28,869 nucleotides of DNA. Origin: CAUZJO01 sp963580245. Its GTDB lineage: Bacteria; Sumerlaeota; Sumerlaeia; MVZB01. The position numbers were made by a program, and so were the translations under genes. The DNA lies in NCBI GenBank assembly GCA_963580245.1, contig CAUZJO010000056.1:1-28869 (forward strand). Reading direction: 5' to 3'. This document shows positions 17,101-25,105 of this stretch, piece after piece; position 1 is the stretch's first letter, and each line of letters starts with the position of its first letter. Under the pieces are notes generated by a model. It searched no databases, was not told the DNA's origin, and was given only the letters and a program-made list of their open reading frames with translations.

Positions 17101-19055
17101 AAGCCATACCGCGTGCGGTGAGGCGGCATGCCCTCGTCGATCACCCGCTTTGCGCGGTCGACGTAATCGGATTGTCCGGTGTAGAGCCCGAACTCGACGA
17201 CACCGCTCAGGGCACTCGTCACCGAATGAAGGTGACTGAACGTCACGCGGCCCTGGCCGTCGCTAAATTTGGGGATTTGCTCGTCACAAAACTGCCCGGC
17301 CAATTGAAGCCCCAGCGGATCGCCGGTGACGCGATGGTACCAGATGAGGGCGCGGATCAGGCGGGCGCTGACCAGCGGGCTGATCACATTTCCCACCCGT
17401 TCTTCCTCGGCCAGCGTCGGGATCATGCGCCGGGCCAGGTCCGCTGATTCTTCATCGCCGCGCATCTTCGCCAGCCCCAACAGCGCCAGCAACACCTCGC
17501 GCCGACTGTGCATTTCCCCAAGCGAGAGCGGCCCACCTTCGGAATCCAGGAAGCGCGCCTGGTGATCTTCTCCGGAAAAACTTGCATGAAGTCGCGAACG
17601 CAACATTTGGACGGCTTCCTCGTCTTCGACGCGCCGCCCGGTCGCCTCTTCCCAAATCATCATCGCCAGCAGGTAGCGGGCGGTGTTGTGCGGGATATCA
17701 CCGTCGTCGTGCTTGAGCAGAGGCGGCGCGAAGTAAACGCGGTTGATCGAATAGGGCCTCCCACCTTGCTCGCGATCGACCGTGTTGACCATGTATTCGA
17801 TCGTGCGATCCATGTGCCAGGCGAGATCGACCCCCGGCAACGTCGGCTTGGGGTAGCGGGCCATCATCTTTTTGGCGCGTTCATGGTTCTCCGCATTCAT
17901 GGGCGTCAGCCCGACCCAGTCCAGCTCGAAGTCCTCCGCGAGCGTCGTTCCGGCGCTCAGGGTTTTTTCGACCTGCAACGGTTCGTATCCGTGGCTGGCG
18001 ACGACGACTGAAACCGTGCCCGCGGGCGCGATCAACGCATAAGAGCCGTCGGCCGAGGCCTGGACGGCGAAAGGCGCCTCTTCAACGCGAACATGAGCCC
18101 CGAAGATCGGTGGGCTGTCCGGTTGGTTCGCTGTCACGCGGCCGCTGATCATCCCGGTGGCCAGCTCGAAATCCAGGGTCGTCGTGGTCCCGCTCTCGAC
18201 CGTCACTTCCGACTCGCGCGTTGGAAAACCTGGATAACTCATCCGGAGCGTCGTGGCGCCGGGCGGAAGCATCAGCGCAAAGCTTCCGTCCGCGGCCGAC
18301 AGGATCGAGAAGGCGCCATCGGCGGTCTCAACATGGGCCTTGGCGAGAGGCGGCTGCTCCGGCACGCTTGCCGTGACGTTTCCCCTTACCGTCCCCAGTT
18401 CGCTCGTGACGACGGATAGGGTCGCCGTCAGACCGGTGGAATCGGTGGAGGCACCCGTCTGGACGGACCGGAACCCGTTTCCTCCATGGCCAACGGCGAA
18501 ATCGATCCTGTCCCCCGTTTCGACTCGCGTCAGATGGGTGTAACTTGCTTGAGGCGATTCGCCGGACGCGGGATGGTCGGCGTTTCCAATGAAGCCGTCG
18601 ATGGATGCCTCGAACAAAGGCGTGCCATTGAGCAGAACGCGTGCGTCCGTCGTGGTTCCGCTCTCGAAGTTGAGACCCGCGAAGCCGGCGCTGACTTCGA
18701 CGATCCCGGCGACGGGGGCCGTCCAACGAATCACGGCGGACTTCTCGGCGTGCGCCCCGGGATGCAGGACCACTTGTCCCACTTGATAGGACGAACCGTT
18801 TTCTATCGCGTGATCCAGGGTGTTCTTGACGATGCGGCCGGCATGATTGACATAGTGGTCCTGCCAGCCGACGGCGCCCCCGTCATAAGCGTCGGACGTC
18901 GGGTAGGCCGTGAAATTATTCCCCGCCCCGTCGATCCAGCCATAAGACCAAGGGCCGCTCGGGTTGCCGGTCGCCGAGAATTCCTTGGCGACATCCCAGC
19001 TCTGGGCATAAACGATGTTCGAGAGAAGCAAGATGGGAATGAGACGAAGCAGCAT
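14142..19055 (-). CDS. Giant secreted fusion: GH127-like + cytochrome c + DUF1549/DUF1553 (PSD1)
   Basis: The protein has 1637 residues. A signal peptide (1-17, cut near VYA|QS) is followed by a lectin/CBM-like beta domain (about 20-218) and two carboxypeptidase-regulatory-like repeats (220-298 and 300-378: VRGNVTA..., ISGRVTA...). Then comes an (alpha/alpha)6-barrel plus beta-sandwich region resembling GH127/DUF1680 (about 405-905). An acidic linker (912-945) leads to a class I cytochrome c with CAVCH (964-968) and a Met-ligand candidate in DTMMKP (M1008/M1009). DUF1549 (about 1070-1300) has a second haem-type motif, CISCH (1258-1262), and DUF1553 runs about 1355-1637. The GH127-like part lacks the cysteines found in the neighbouring enzyme, so it is probably non-catalytic by that mechanism and perhaps glycan-binding. 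PSD1 proteins normally pair with DUF1501, as here. Function unknown; an exported glycan-handling haem protein is the inference. No clear Shine-Dalgarno precedes 19055. Confidence 0.88.
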   Translation of the reverse strand: MLLRLIPILLLSNIVYAQSWDVAKEFSATGNPSGPWSYGWIDGAGNNFTAYPTSDAYDGGAVGWQDHYVNHAGRIVKNTLDHAIENGSSYQVGQVVLHPGAHAEKSAVIRWTAPVAGIVEVSAGFAGLNFESGTTTDARVLLNGTPLFEASIDGFIGNADHPASGESPQASYTHLTRVETGDRIDFAVGHGGNGFRSVQTGASTDSTGLTATLSVVTSELGTVRGNVTASVPEQPPLAKAHVETADGAFSILSAADGSFALMLPPGATTLRMSYPGFPTRESEVTVESGTTTTLDFELATGMISGRVTANQPDSPPIFGAHVRVEEAPFAVQASADGSYALIAPAGTVSVVVASHGYEPLQVEKTLSAGTTLAEDFELDWVGLTPMNAENHERAKKMMARYPKPTLPGVDLAWHMDRTIEYMVNTVDREQGGRPYSINRVYFAPPLLKHDDGDIPHNTARYLLAMMIWEEATGRRVEDEEAVQMLRSRLHASFSGEDHQARFLDSEGGPLSLGEMHSRREVLLALLGLAKMRGDEESADLARRMIPTLAEEERVGNVISPLVSARLIRALIWYHRVTGDPLGLQLAGQFCDEQIPKFSDGQGRVTFSHLHSVTSALSGVVEFGLYTGQSDYVDRAKRVIDEGMPPHRTRYGFVYETDMLIGRGESNNPADLARAEILLGLNGHPEYFEDVERMVRNHLLASQYLDPSVAGGPGAPEAVPEDSATEVYTNAAERMLGGFSYTSPNDLIDDVLHEKLDMAADMASGALEGLAAAWEAIVTQDAAGLRVNLLFSRDTPDLDVHSYIPARGRVELTIKKPRDVYVRIPSYVAPDELIASVNGEALEHKTMFGPYLLIPNRSDSATAVIEFEQTVTIQQETLANTTYTEEWLGDTVWNIVPAGGRVPLYTPARLAAYGVAPEGTTPEETASEAVEVAESNPSEQADSDAFVGLDGERLAWAQSAFASNCAVCHNEDAAGFGQARLNLINGVWNHGEGLEEIEATIRAGIPDTMMKPQADNYEPEQIADLARFVMQLYHETHVETAESELAAATGLTDAVASHLPASPKYEEVARANFIDDYIFDKMKAEDIPHAGISGDAEFMRRVYFDLWGRPPEAEEARAFVTDADPEKRSKLIDKLLSLDFVNKPDTKEFIGPWMVDEAFLSKWRFFYEDQFKNFIHGRREIHDALRDFINQSLKYNVPYDQFVRELITASSLTGRTSGSSGYLIQIRIGSGEGDINHEDTCDEIAVRATRDFLGVNVQCISCHDGKDHLENVNLWLSKQKRVDFWRQAAFFGKTKFQFMKFGKADQPYFIEDKSEADGYQAGASSDLRMPRDENADIFPAYLLTKDRPPEGVAPREEFARLLTSDFQFAKATVNLFWSKFMTVGIVDPPFNWDLARQDPNNPPPAPWTLQPSHPEFLDALAKDFVESGYDLRHLMRTICRSNAYQLSSRFEGEHRPEYDRYYARKLVRRLTAEEIYDALSKTSNVFGHASPDYYPEWTSGWAMDLPSALSGLSICDGELARFLFFFGRGNRNTIEPHTNPSIVQASVMLYSKLVKKKVLASTEGSRTNTLLQEYPPWSWRDRPRLTKLIEELFLTTLSRLPDAQELAGAVKHLEKHRDKGLENLQWALFNKLEFIVNY

Positions 19056-19419
19056 TGCTAGCAGATAGGCCGTTCTTTCAAATGAAATAGCTGGATTATT
19101 CTCATCCTAAGCCAATTCTGCCGGGTTTTGGCACGATTTTCGATGAGACTATCTCTCGTCCAGGAGCCAGCTTACGGGTTGTACCCCATTTCCGGGTCTC
19201 TTCGCAATCTAATTTCTTGGAAATGGTCCTATTCATCGTCGTCCGCGCGGCCATCAGAATCGAGGAACCCAGAGCGCGCCGCGCACCCAACCGACGCCGC
19301 CCTCCCAATATTTATCGACACTGTATTTGCTCACCATGACGGCATTGTTGGCTATCCCCGCCGCAAATTGACGCGGGTAATCCCATACCTCGCACGCTAG
19401 GCCCACGGTGCCCCTTTCC
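19056..19419. other. Spacer between GH127 gene and fusion gene, with coding-like remnant
   Basis: This 364-nt gap separates two same-strand genes that presumably work together. It is less GC-rich near the fusion gene start (19056-19240), where promoter elements for the fusion could lie, but I find no good -35/-10 pair. A minus-strand coding-like remnant occupies about 19254-19397. Confidence 0.5.
19254..19397 (-). pseudogene. Short coding-like remnant, family unknown
   Basis: One minus-strand frame reads a stretch of ordinary-looking protein beginning near ACEVWDYPRQFAAGIANN, then MVSKYSVDKYWEGG and VGWVRGALWVPRF, and ends at a TGA (19254-19256). It has no start codon of its own except an internal ATG and is too short for a domain. 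It looks like the 3' end of a lost gene. I do not recognise the family. The alternative is chance. Confidence 0.3.
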
Positions 19420-21378
19420 CTACCATATGAACTGTTCCTTCGAGACGAATCGCGACACTTTCTTCGTGGCGACGTGGTCGGCGCGATATTTCGCGTGATG
19501 CGCGAAGGGCAGCCCGGCGTCGGGGGTCACCTCGACGATCGTGTTGCCCCGCAGCGTGACCTCGCAGTCGCCCCCGGCGTCCGGGTTCTTGGTAAGTCGC
19601 GACTCCCAAATGAATTCGCGGTCGATCGTGGTCGAGATCGTTCTCTCCCGAATGGGGAATTCGACCATGATTTCGTCCTTCCCCTGGATGTCGCTCAACG
19701 TGATATAGCCCCCGTCCCATTCATATCCCCGCTCCTCGCCGTTGACGGAACATGAAACCTCGTTCCAGTTGGCCCACTCGGGGATGCGGATGGCGACGTC
19801 CTTGGTCGAGGGGGCCTCTTCCAGCATCAGCTCGGAAAAGGTCTTGGGGGCCTTTTTTTCACCTTTCATCTGCACCACCAGCTTGCCTTCGTAGGGAAGA
19901 TAACTGTGAATGTCGGCCCACGGCGACGCGCGATTCAATGGCAGGTTCACGCGCAGCTCATTGTCCTTCATATCGACAATGCTGGACCAAACATAGTAGA
20001 CGGCCCGCGATACGTTGCCGTTGCAGCAGCCGATGGACCGCTCCCGTTCATACAGCGAGTGGTACCACCCCCCAAGAGCGCGATCGGCGCCGTCTTCATG
20101 TTGATACACCCACGGGTGGTCCGTGGAGTAGAACCCTTCCTTGCTCTCGGTCCGCGGCATGGCCTTGATCTTCTCCACGTCGGCTTGACTGATCTGAAGG
20201 TTCAAAAGCGTGTTGCGTACCCATCGATCGACGTACTCCCAGTAATCCCCTTCGCCATATTGGGACAACATGATCCCGATATTGATCATGTCGGCCACGA
20301 AGCAAGAGCAGGTATGATCGCTGATAAGGATGCCGGTGCCGTCGGGGTCGCGTTCCCGAACGCCGAAATCATACCCTCGCTTCGCCCACTTGATCATCTC
20401 CTTGTCCTCGACGGTCAATGCGTAAGCCAGGTTCGCCAGAAGCGAATGCGAGATGTGCGTGTAATGGTCCGCCAGATAGCGCCCGGTTTCCGCATCGATC
20501 ATCTTGCCGTATTTGAATAAGTAGTTCGCCAGACCGCCGGCCAGCTCAAGTGCCGGCTCATGACCCGTCAGTCGATACCAGTTGGCGCCGGCCTGGGGGA
20601 AAAACCCGGCGATGTAAGAGGCGGGGGCGCCCGTCATCCCTTGCTCGACGGGATAAACCCCGGTGTCGGCGATGGGAACGATTTCTCCCTCCGCTTTGTC
20701 GCCGGCAATGTATCCGCGACTGCGCCGAAAGAAAATCGTATCCTCATGGGGCAAAGACAACTCCAGTAAGCGGCGGATCTTTCGTTCGGCGAGTTCCTTC
20801 CACATGGGGTTCTTGTCGTGCTGATACCAGGCCGCGTAGGCCAACAACTGGCGTCCCTCGCCGAACACGTCGGAATAGGGTTTGCCGACCTTGCGCGTCT
20901 CTTCCTCGAAGAAGGCGCCGGGGTTCTCGATCGGATAATAACAGAGCCCGTCCTTGCCCGTGTTGTGAACAAGGCTCGCGATGATCTTGCCGTCGACGTC
21001 GAGGTTGAAGGCGCTGCCGGTCACGACCCGCAGCCCCGCAAGGGCCTCGGACCATTTGGGGTTAAGGTTCACCAAACCGCCATAGACGGTCATGACCGGC
21101 GGGTTCTTGTCGACGTCGAGCGACGTGTATTGGTCGTAGTCATATTCGGGGGCGACGCATCGAGTGAGCTGGTTGATGGAATTGTTGGCGAGGTCGACAA
21201 GGTCCAGCGTATCGGGGACCTCGATCTCATAGCGTTCACCCTCATAGGCGGCCACCGCGACTTCTCGCGGCAGCGTCGTGTCCAGAAAGTCCTCTTCCGC
21301 TTGCGCCCTGACGTCCATGAAGGGCGCCGTCAGACATAAGATGATCAAAAGACCCGCGTGCCCGGGATGCATTGGCAT
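19420..21378 (-). CDS. Secreted GH127-type glycosidase (beta-L-arabinofuranosidase-like)
   Basis: The 652-residue protein has an N-terminal signal (about 1-26, hydrophobic LLIILCLTAPF). An (alpha/alpha)6-barrel follows, then beta-sandwich domains typical of GH127/DUF1680. The family's zinc/cysteine site is recognisable. GCCNGN (450-455; C451, C452) corresponds to the CC pair of beta-L-arabinofuranosidase HypBA1, whose first Cys is the nucleophile. DHTCSC (354-359) aligns with the ExC motif, but with His where Glu is usual. NRASPWADIHSYLPYEGK (482-499) matches the beta-domain of this family. It probably cleaves arabinose-like or related sugars from exported or environmental glycans; the exact substrate is not deducible. 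AAAGGA precedes ATG 21378 by about eight bases, and a hairpin lies just upstream (21405-21437). Confidence 0.82.
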   Translation of the reverse strand: MPMHPGHAGLLIILCLTAPFMDVRAQAEEDFLDTTLPREVAVAAYEGERYEIEVPDTLDLVDLANNSINQLTRCVAPEYDYDQYTSLDVDKNPPVMTVYGGLVNLNPKWSEALAGLRVVTGSAFNLDVDGKIIASLVHNTGKDGLCYYPIENPGAFFEEETRKVGKPYSDVFGEGRQLLAYAAWYQHDKNPMWKELAERKIRRLLELSLPHEDTIFFRRSRGYIAGDKAEGEIVPIADTGVYPVEQGMTGAPASYIAGFFPQAGANWYRLTGHEPALELAGGLANYLFKYGKMIDAETGRYLADHYTHISHSLLANLAYALTVEDKEMIKWAKRGYDFGVRERDPDGTGILISDHTCSCFVADMINIGIMLSQYGEGDYWEYVDRWVRNTLLNLQISQADVEKIKAMPRTESKEGFYSTDHPWVYQHEDGADRALGGWYHSLYERERSIGCCNGNVSRAVYYVWSSIVDMKDNELRVNLPLNRASPWADIHSYLPYEGKLVVQMKGEKKAPKTFSELMLEEAPSTKDVAIRIPEWANWNEVSCSVNGEERGYEWDGGYITLSDIQGKDEIMVEFPIRERTISTTIDREFIWESRLTKNPDAGGDCEVTLRGNTIVEVTPDAGLPFAHHAKYRADHVATKKVSRFVSKEQFIW

Positions 21379-22816
21379 GGTTGGTGTCCTTTCTCGAATA
21401 GGGAGGGCCCCGTCATGACCCGTCTCTAACGGGGCCCATGATGACTATCCCAGCAAAGACGGCCATCGGCAATGAATTTAGTCAAAGGATGGTCCCCGCA
21501 CGCTCCACGGTCCGAGATATGAAGACGGTCCCGAGAACCCCTCTCGCCCCGCCCCCCGAGCGCCGCCAGAGCCGTGATGCGCCGGGGCTTAGCGGACGGA
21601 GCGGCAACAGTTTCCTCCACGGGGAACCGAGTTTCTAAAACTCAGAATCGCACAGTGCCGTGCCCAATTTCAGGGCAATCCTATTAAGGATAATGATATC
21701 CTTATATACTACTAAAGCCGGTTTCTCCGGGATCTGCTAGGCATTAAACCGGGATATATAAATAAGTTAACCGCGGGACCGTCGAAACGAGGGTTCGGGC
21801 GTTTCGGGCCGGTGTTTGGCGGTCCGGCGAAAAGCAGAATCCCACTGGAACACTTATTGCATAACTTTCCATCGCCGGATGTAAGCAGTACCTGTCGAGT
21901 CAGAATAAATTTCGACCCGTTAGGGCCGGGCTGGGACGGAGGACGTGGGAGCCGTCTTCCCCCTCGGCGGCCAAGTTTGGTGAAGTGGCGACCCATAAAC
22001 GAGTCGGAGGCTCGCGGGGCCAAATAGCCCGACCGGAGAGCCCGCAACCGACCAAGACCGCTTCAATCACGAAGATTCCGTGCAACTTCGACGCGCGACT
22101 CTCGTATAGAATAAATAGGGATTGAAACCTGGCGGGAGGGAGAATGCTCAAGCATGCCGGTTGTGTTTTAGACGTTTAGCGACAAGAAACTGGTTTCGGT
22201 TTTCTAGGGGCATTCTCGTGGGCACATGGGGACAGAACCAAGGGTGATTTGACAATTTGATCTTGAGAGCGTTTTCTACCGAGATTTCCCATTTCGCCGT
22301 CTGATTTGTTCTGTATGACCAGCCTCATTTAAAATGCTCCCCTGCGTTGGGGACCCGAGTCAACACAATTTCACTCCGATAGGGATCGTAACCGGGCCAA
22401 CAAGGCCCAGTGACCGACGGTTGTGAGTAGGGTTTGGGCGGATTATACGAAAGGTAGAGTTAGCGATGATTCGGTTATCTAAAGTTACGGCCTCAGACTG
22501 AGACGGACTTTACCGAATGTTTACAAATAACTGCAGGATGAACACCCAAAAGGGTGCCAAAACCCCGATCAAGTGTACTCCAGTAATTTCAAAAAGGCGC
22601 CCAAGCAATTCCCACGCAACGTCCTGACCTGTAAAGCCCCGGCGCATTTAAAAGGCCCAACCACTTGAAGGAACAGATGAGCCATTCTTGAGGTTGGCTG
22701 CCAACGTCTAGGCAAACAACCACACCACGGGAATTGCGGCAATAAATTCTGTGGTGCGACAACGTCGGAACGGTCCAGCAACGCCCGCTGAGAACATGAT
22801 AGGATGAAACGACTTC
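21379..22816. other. Gene-poor, AT-richer region
   Basis: About 1.4 kb without a supported gene. Base composition is visibly less GC-rich than the flanks, especially 21640-22800. Small hairpins occur: TAAGGATA/TATCCTTA at 21685-21704, GGGCC/GGCCC at 22394-22408, and CACCC/GGGTG near 22542-22556. Open frames on both strands (for example 21712-22047 minus) show no family features. I see no tRNA, rRNA or CRISPR. A single ATTGAAAC near 22122 is isolated. Confidence 0.55.
21405..21437 (-). promoter_or_regulatory. 5' leader hairpin of the GH127 gene
   Basis: GGGCCCCGT (21405-21413) and ACGGGGCCC (21429-21437) form a perfect 9-bp GC-rich stem with a 15-nt loop, ending 26 nt upstream of the GH127 ATG on the minus strand. 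It could be an operator, an mRNA leader structure or a terminator of an upstream transcript. No T-run follows in the gene's direction. Confidence 0.4.
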
Positions 22817-23395
22817 AACGCGGGAAAAGCGGACCATAGCGGTGAGGGACATCAAGTAGCAGAAGCATGATAGGACGTTTTTGCGTTCGGTGATCCATGC
22901 GACCGACTCGACTTGCACGGGATGCAGGCCGAAGATGGTGGCGGCGAGCAGCGCGCCGGGGACCCTCAGATAGGAGAGCAACCCGAAGATCAGCAGACTG
23001 TTGAGGGTATGCAACAGGACGTTGGTCAGGTGAAAGCCGAAGGGGTTCAGGCCCCACAGGTGGTGTTCAACCCAGAACGTGCTGAAGACCAGCGGGTAAT
23101 ACTGTGGGGTCGCGCCGATATTGAACCACAGGTGCCAGAGCCCCCTTGGCCGATCGCAACGTCTGGTTCTCGGTCACGTAATAACCGTCGTCCCAGACGA
23201 CCCCCCCCCCATCAGGGACGGGACGTAAGCGATCAACACCGCCGCGAATAGAAACAGCATCCACCCGTTCTCGCGCCTGAACAGGCCCGCGGCGAGCAAG
23301 CGTAAACCAGGTTTTCGTGTTGGAGATCCCTCCCGAGGAGAACCGCTCTCCTTGCGCGCGCTTCGGCGGATCTGCCTGGTCTTGCCCTTACCCAC
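22817..23395 (-). pseudogene. GT-C/TPR-type membrane protein remnant with two frameshifts
   Basis: The remnant starts at ATG 23395 with a basic tail and a first membrane segment (NGWMLFLFAAVLIAYVPSLM). It continues as WDDGYYVTENQTLRSAKG, then LWHLWFNIGATPQYYPLVF, NPFGFHLTNVLLHTLNSLL and HPVQVESVAWITERKNVLS. This order is characteristic of large multi-spanning TPR proteins of the TMTC/DUF1736 (GT-C glycosyltransferase) type, in which WDD is part of the conserved loop. Frames change at a run of ten C (23201-23210) and back at a run of five C (23141-23145), so the first and last segments share one frame. Recognisable sequence stops near 22817, after about 190 residues, and all TPR repeats are missing. 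The C-terminal loss is independent of any base-calling error. Confidence 0.75.
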
Positions 23396-23472
23396 ATTTC
23401 ATGTCCACGCGGCCGCGCGAAGCGTCCGGGGGGTTTACTTCAAGGTTGATTCCTGGAATCTCTCGGCGGCCC

Positions 23473-24141
23473 CTAGAATTTTGGAATCGTAATCCCACTG
23501 TCAAAATAGATCAATTGCCCGCTGCTGATCGTCCCATTGGTCGGGTCGTAATAGAAGCTTTCATATCCCCCGTATCCGGCTTTGGCGCCGATCCAAAGCA
23601 AATCCGGCCCGACGCTTTCCAAGTACCAATCCCAATGATTTTGAATTCTTAATGATCTTCTCAACTCACGATAAAACTCGCGTGGGCCCCCAACGGGGAC
23701 CCCGGAAAAAACGTATGACCACTGCCGGCCGATCGGGTTCCACGTGCTGCCCCGCAGGGACTTGCTGTTGAATTCGTCGTAAGGGATGTCGGTCAAATAC
23801 GCGATGGGCGTTGTCATGAGCGTTCCCATGTGGATGACCGGATCATCTTGCACCATGAGATAATCGATGACCCAAGAGTTGTCCCGATAAACAATAGGCG
23901 TGTTAGAGAACCCACCCCCTTCCCCGAGTTGCTCTCCGGCAAGGGGATAATGATTATGATCCACCTCATAGGACTTGATCCCCACCGCCACGGTCCTCAT
24001 GTCCGCCATCGCTCGAGACACCTTGGTCCGGACCTGGGCCTGGAGAAAGTTAGGAACCGCGATCGCCGCCAGAATCGCGATGATCGCGACAACGATTAAC
24101 AACTCGATCAAGGTAAACCCCGTGGTCCGAATCTTATTCAT
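23473..24141 (-). CDS. Type IV pilin-like / GspG-like pseudopilin
   Basis: The 222-residue protein has a prepilin peptidase site, MNKIRTTG|FTLIELLIVV, with Glu at +5 of the mature protein, and a long N-terminal helix continuing to NFLQAQVRTKVSRAMAD. The C-terminal globular domain contains WSYVFSGVPVGGPREFY and GPDLLWIGAKAGYGG, ending after DPTNGTISSGQLIYFDSG. Many such single pseudopilin genes are scattered through planctomycete-type genomes away from secretion machinery, and their role is unclear. An AGGAGG Shine-Dalgarno lies about nine bases before ATG 24141. It is an intact relative of the broken pilin gene at 11249 and shows what that gene's 3' end should look like. Confidence 0.85.
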   Translation of the reverse strand: MNKIRTTGFTLIELLIVVAIIAILAAIAVPNFLQAQVRTKVSRAMADMRTVAVGIKSYEVDHNHYPLAGEQLGEGGGFSNTPIVYRDNSWVIDYLMVQDDPVIHMGTLMTTPIAYLTDIPYDEFNSKSLRGSTWNPIGRQWSYVFSGVPVGGPREFYRELRRSLRIQNHWDWYLESVGPDLLWIGAKAGYGGYESFYYDPTNGTISSGQLIYFDSGITIPKF

Positions 24142-24652
24142 GAGCTGCCGCCTCCTGAAATGAGTGAACGTGATTTCCCGTTATGTTCGATCCGACTCGA
24201 TATTCGCGCGTCCAGGGTTTGGACTCTCTCCGTCAGGAACACTCCTTGGGTTCCGCAATCTCGCTCTCGCGGAAAACCTTGGGCCGAGATTTCCCCGAGG
24301 GCCGATCAAACCCATCTGCTATCTCCAAATCCAGATGGGGTTATCCCGCGGATGGGCGCCCTTGGCAAGGATTCTCATCCCGGATTCCTCTTGGGTTGAA
24401 ACCATGAAGGAGCGATCGGTCGGAATCGCCACTGATCAATTCTTCATCAACACCAACCGAAAAACGTACCTCCCTGCGAATAGTCCGTCTTCTTCAGAAT
24501 CACCACGATCAGTTCCCCCCCGGATTCCCAGTTCATCCGCCTGGAAGGTGGAATAACCGGCATACTGCACGACCTTTGTCCCGATGATGATCAAGTGCGG
24601 TACACATTTAGGTGTTCTGTAAATCTCGAATACGATCGAGAAAAACATACTC
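24142..24652. other. Intergenic region beside IS fragment with coding-like remnant
   Basis: This stretch separates the pseudopilin promoter side from the IS1595 fragment. On the minus strand, 24436-24612 reads like protein (PHLIIIGTKVVQYAGYSTFQ, then ADELGIRG). A run of seven C at 24525-24531 is where an alternative frame (ELIVVILKKTDYSQGG) takes over. I do not recognise the family. It may be the remains of whatever lay beyond the deleted IS end. The plus-strand open frames at 24160-24556 have no family features. Confidence 0.35.
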
Positions 24653-25105
24653 CCCCACATACGTTTCATCGACCTCGACCGATCCATGGAGCCGTTCGCG
24701 GCCCGGTCTGACCATGGCACGCCTCAACTTGTGCAACCAGGTCCAGGCCGTCTGGTAGCTGCCCAGGCCCAGCACGCGCTGAAGACCGAGCGCGCTGGCG
24801 CCGTGCTTCTGGCTGGTCACGAGCCAGATCGCCTGAAACCAAACCCGCAAGGGCTTGCGGGTGCGCTCAAACACGGTTCCCGCTGTAATCGAGATCTCAC
24901 CACCACACTGGCGACAATGCAGATAGCCCCGCGAGGTGATCCAAGGCGGCGCCTTGCTCCGACAGCGAAAGCATTCATAGCCCTGCGGCCAACGGACGTG
25001 AAAAACGTAATTCCGGCAGGCTGCCTCATCCGCAAACCAGCGATCAAACTCCTGGAGATTGCGGGGGTAATCGATGCCTGCCGTGGGTCCGGGCAAGGTT
25101 TCCAT
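24608..25105 (-). pseudogene. IS1595-family (ISXO2-like) transposase, truncated
   Basis: The 165-residue open frame covers the N-terminal half of the transposase. A zinc ribbon is visible (CFRC 45-48, CRQC 64-67), then the helix-turn-helix-like segment GASALGLQRVLGLGSYQTAW, and the start of the catalytic core HGSVEVDETYVG, where D146 is the first DDE/DDN Asp. Family members continue for about another 130-150 residues with the second Asp and the final catalytic residue. Here homology ends after YVG (about residue 151), followed by unrelated EYVFLDRIRDLQNT. It cannot be active. The gene lies in the same orientation as the DUF1501 copy it interrupts. Confidence 0.85.

Noticed and set aside
21685..21704. 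TAAGGATA/TATCCTTA hairpin as a gene terminator or operator
   Set aside because: The stem is short and AT-rich, with no adjacent gene end or clear promoter; kept only as a note in the gene-poor region.
22110..22125. ATTGAAAC, a common CRISPR repeat ending
   Set aside because: It occurs once, with no regularly spaced copies and no cas genes in the window.
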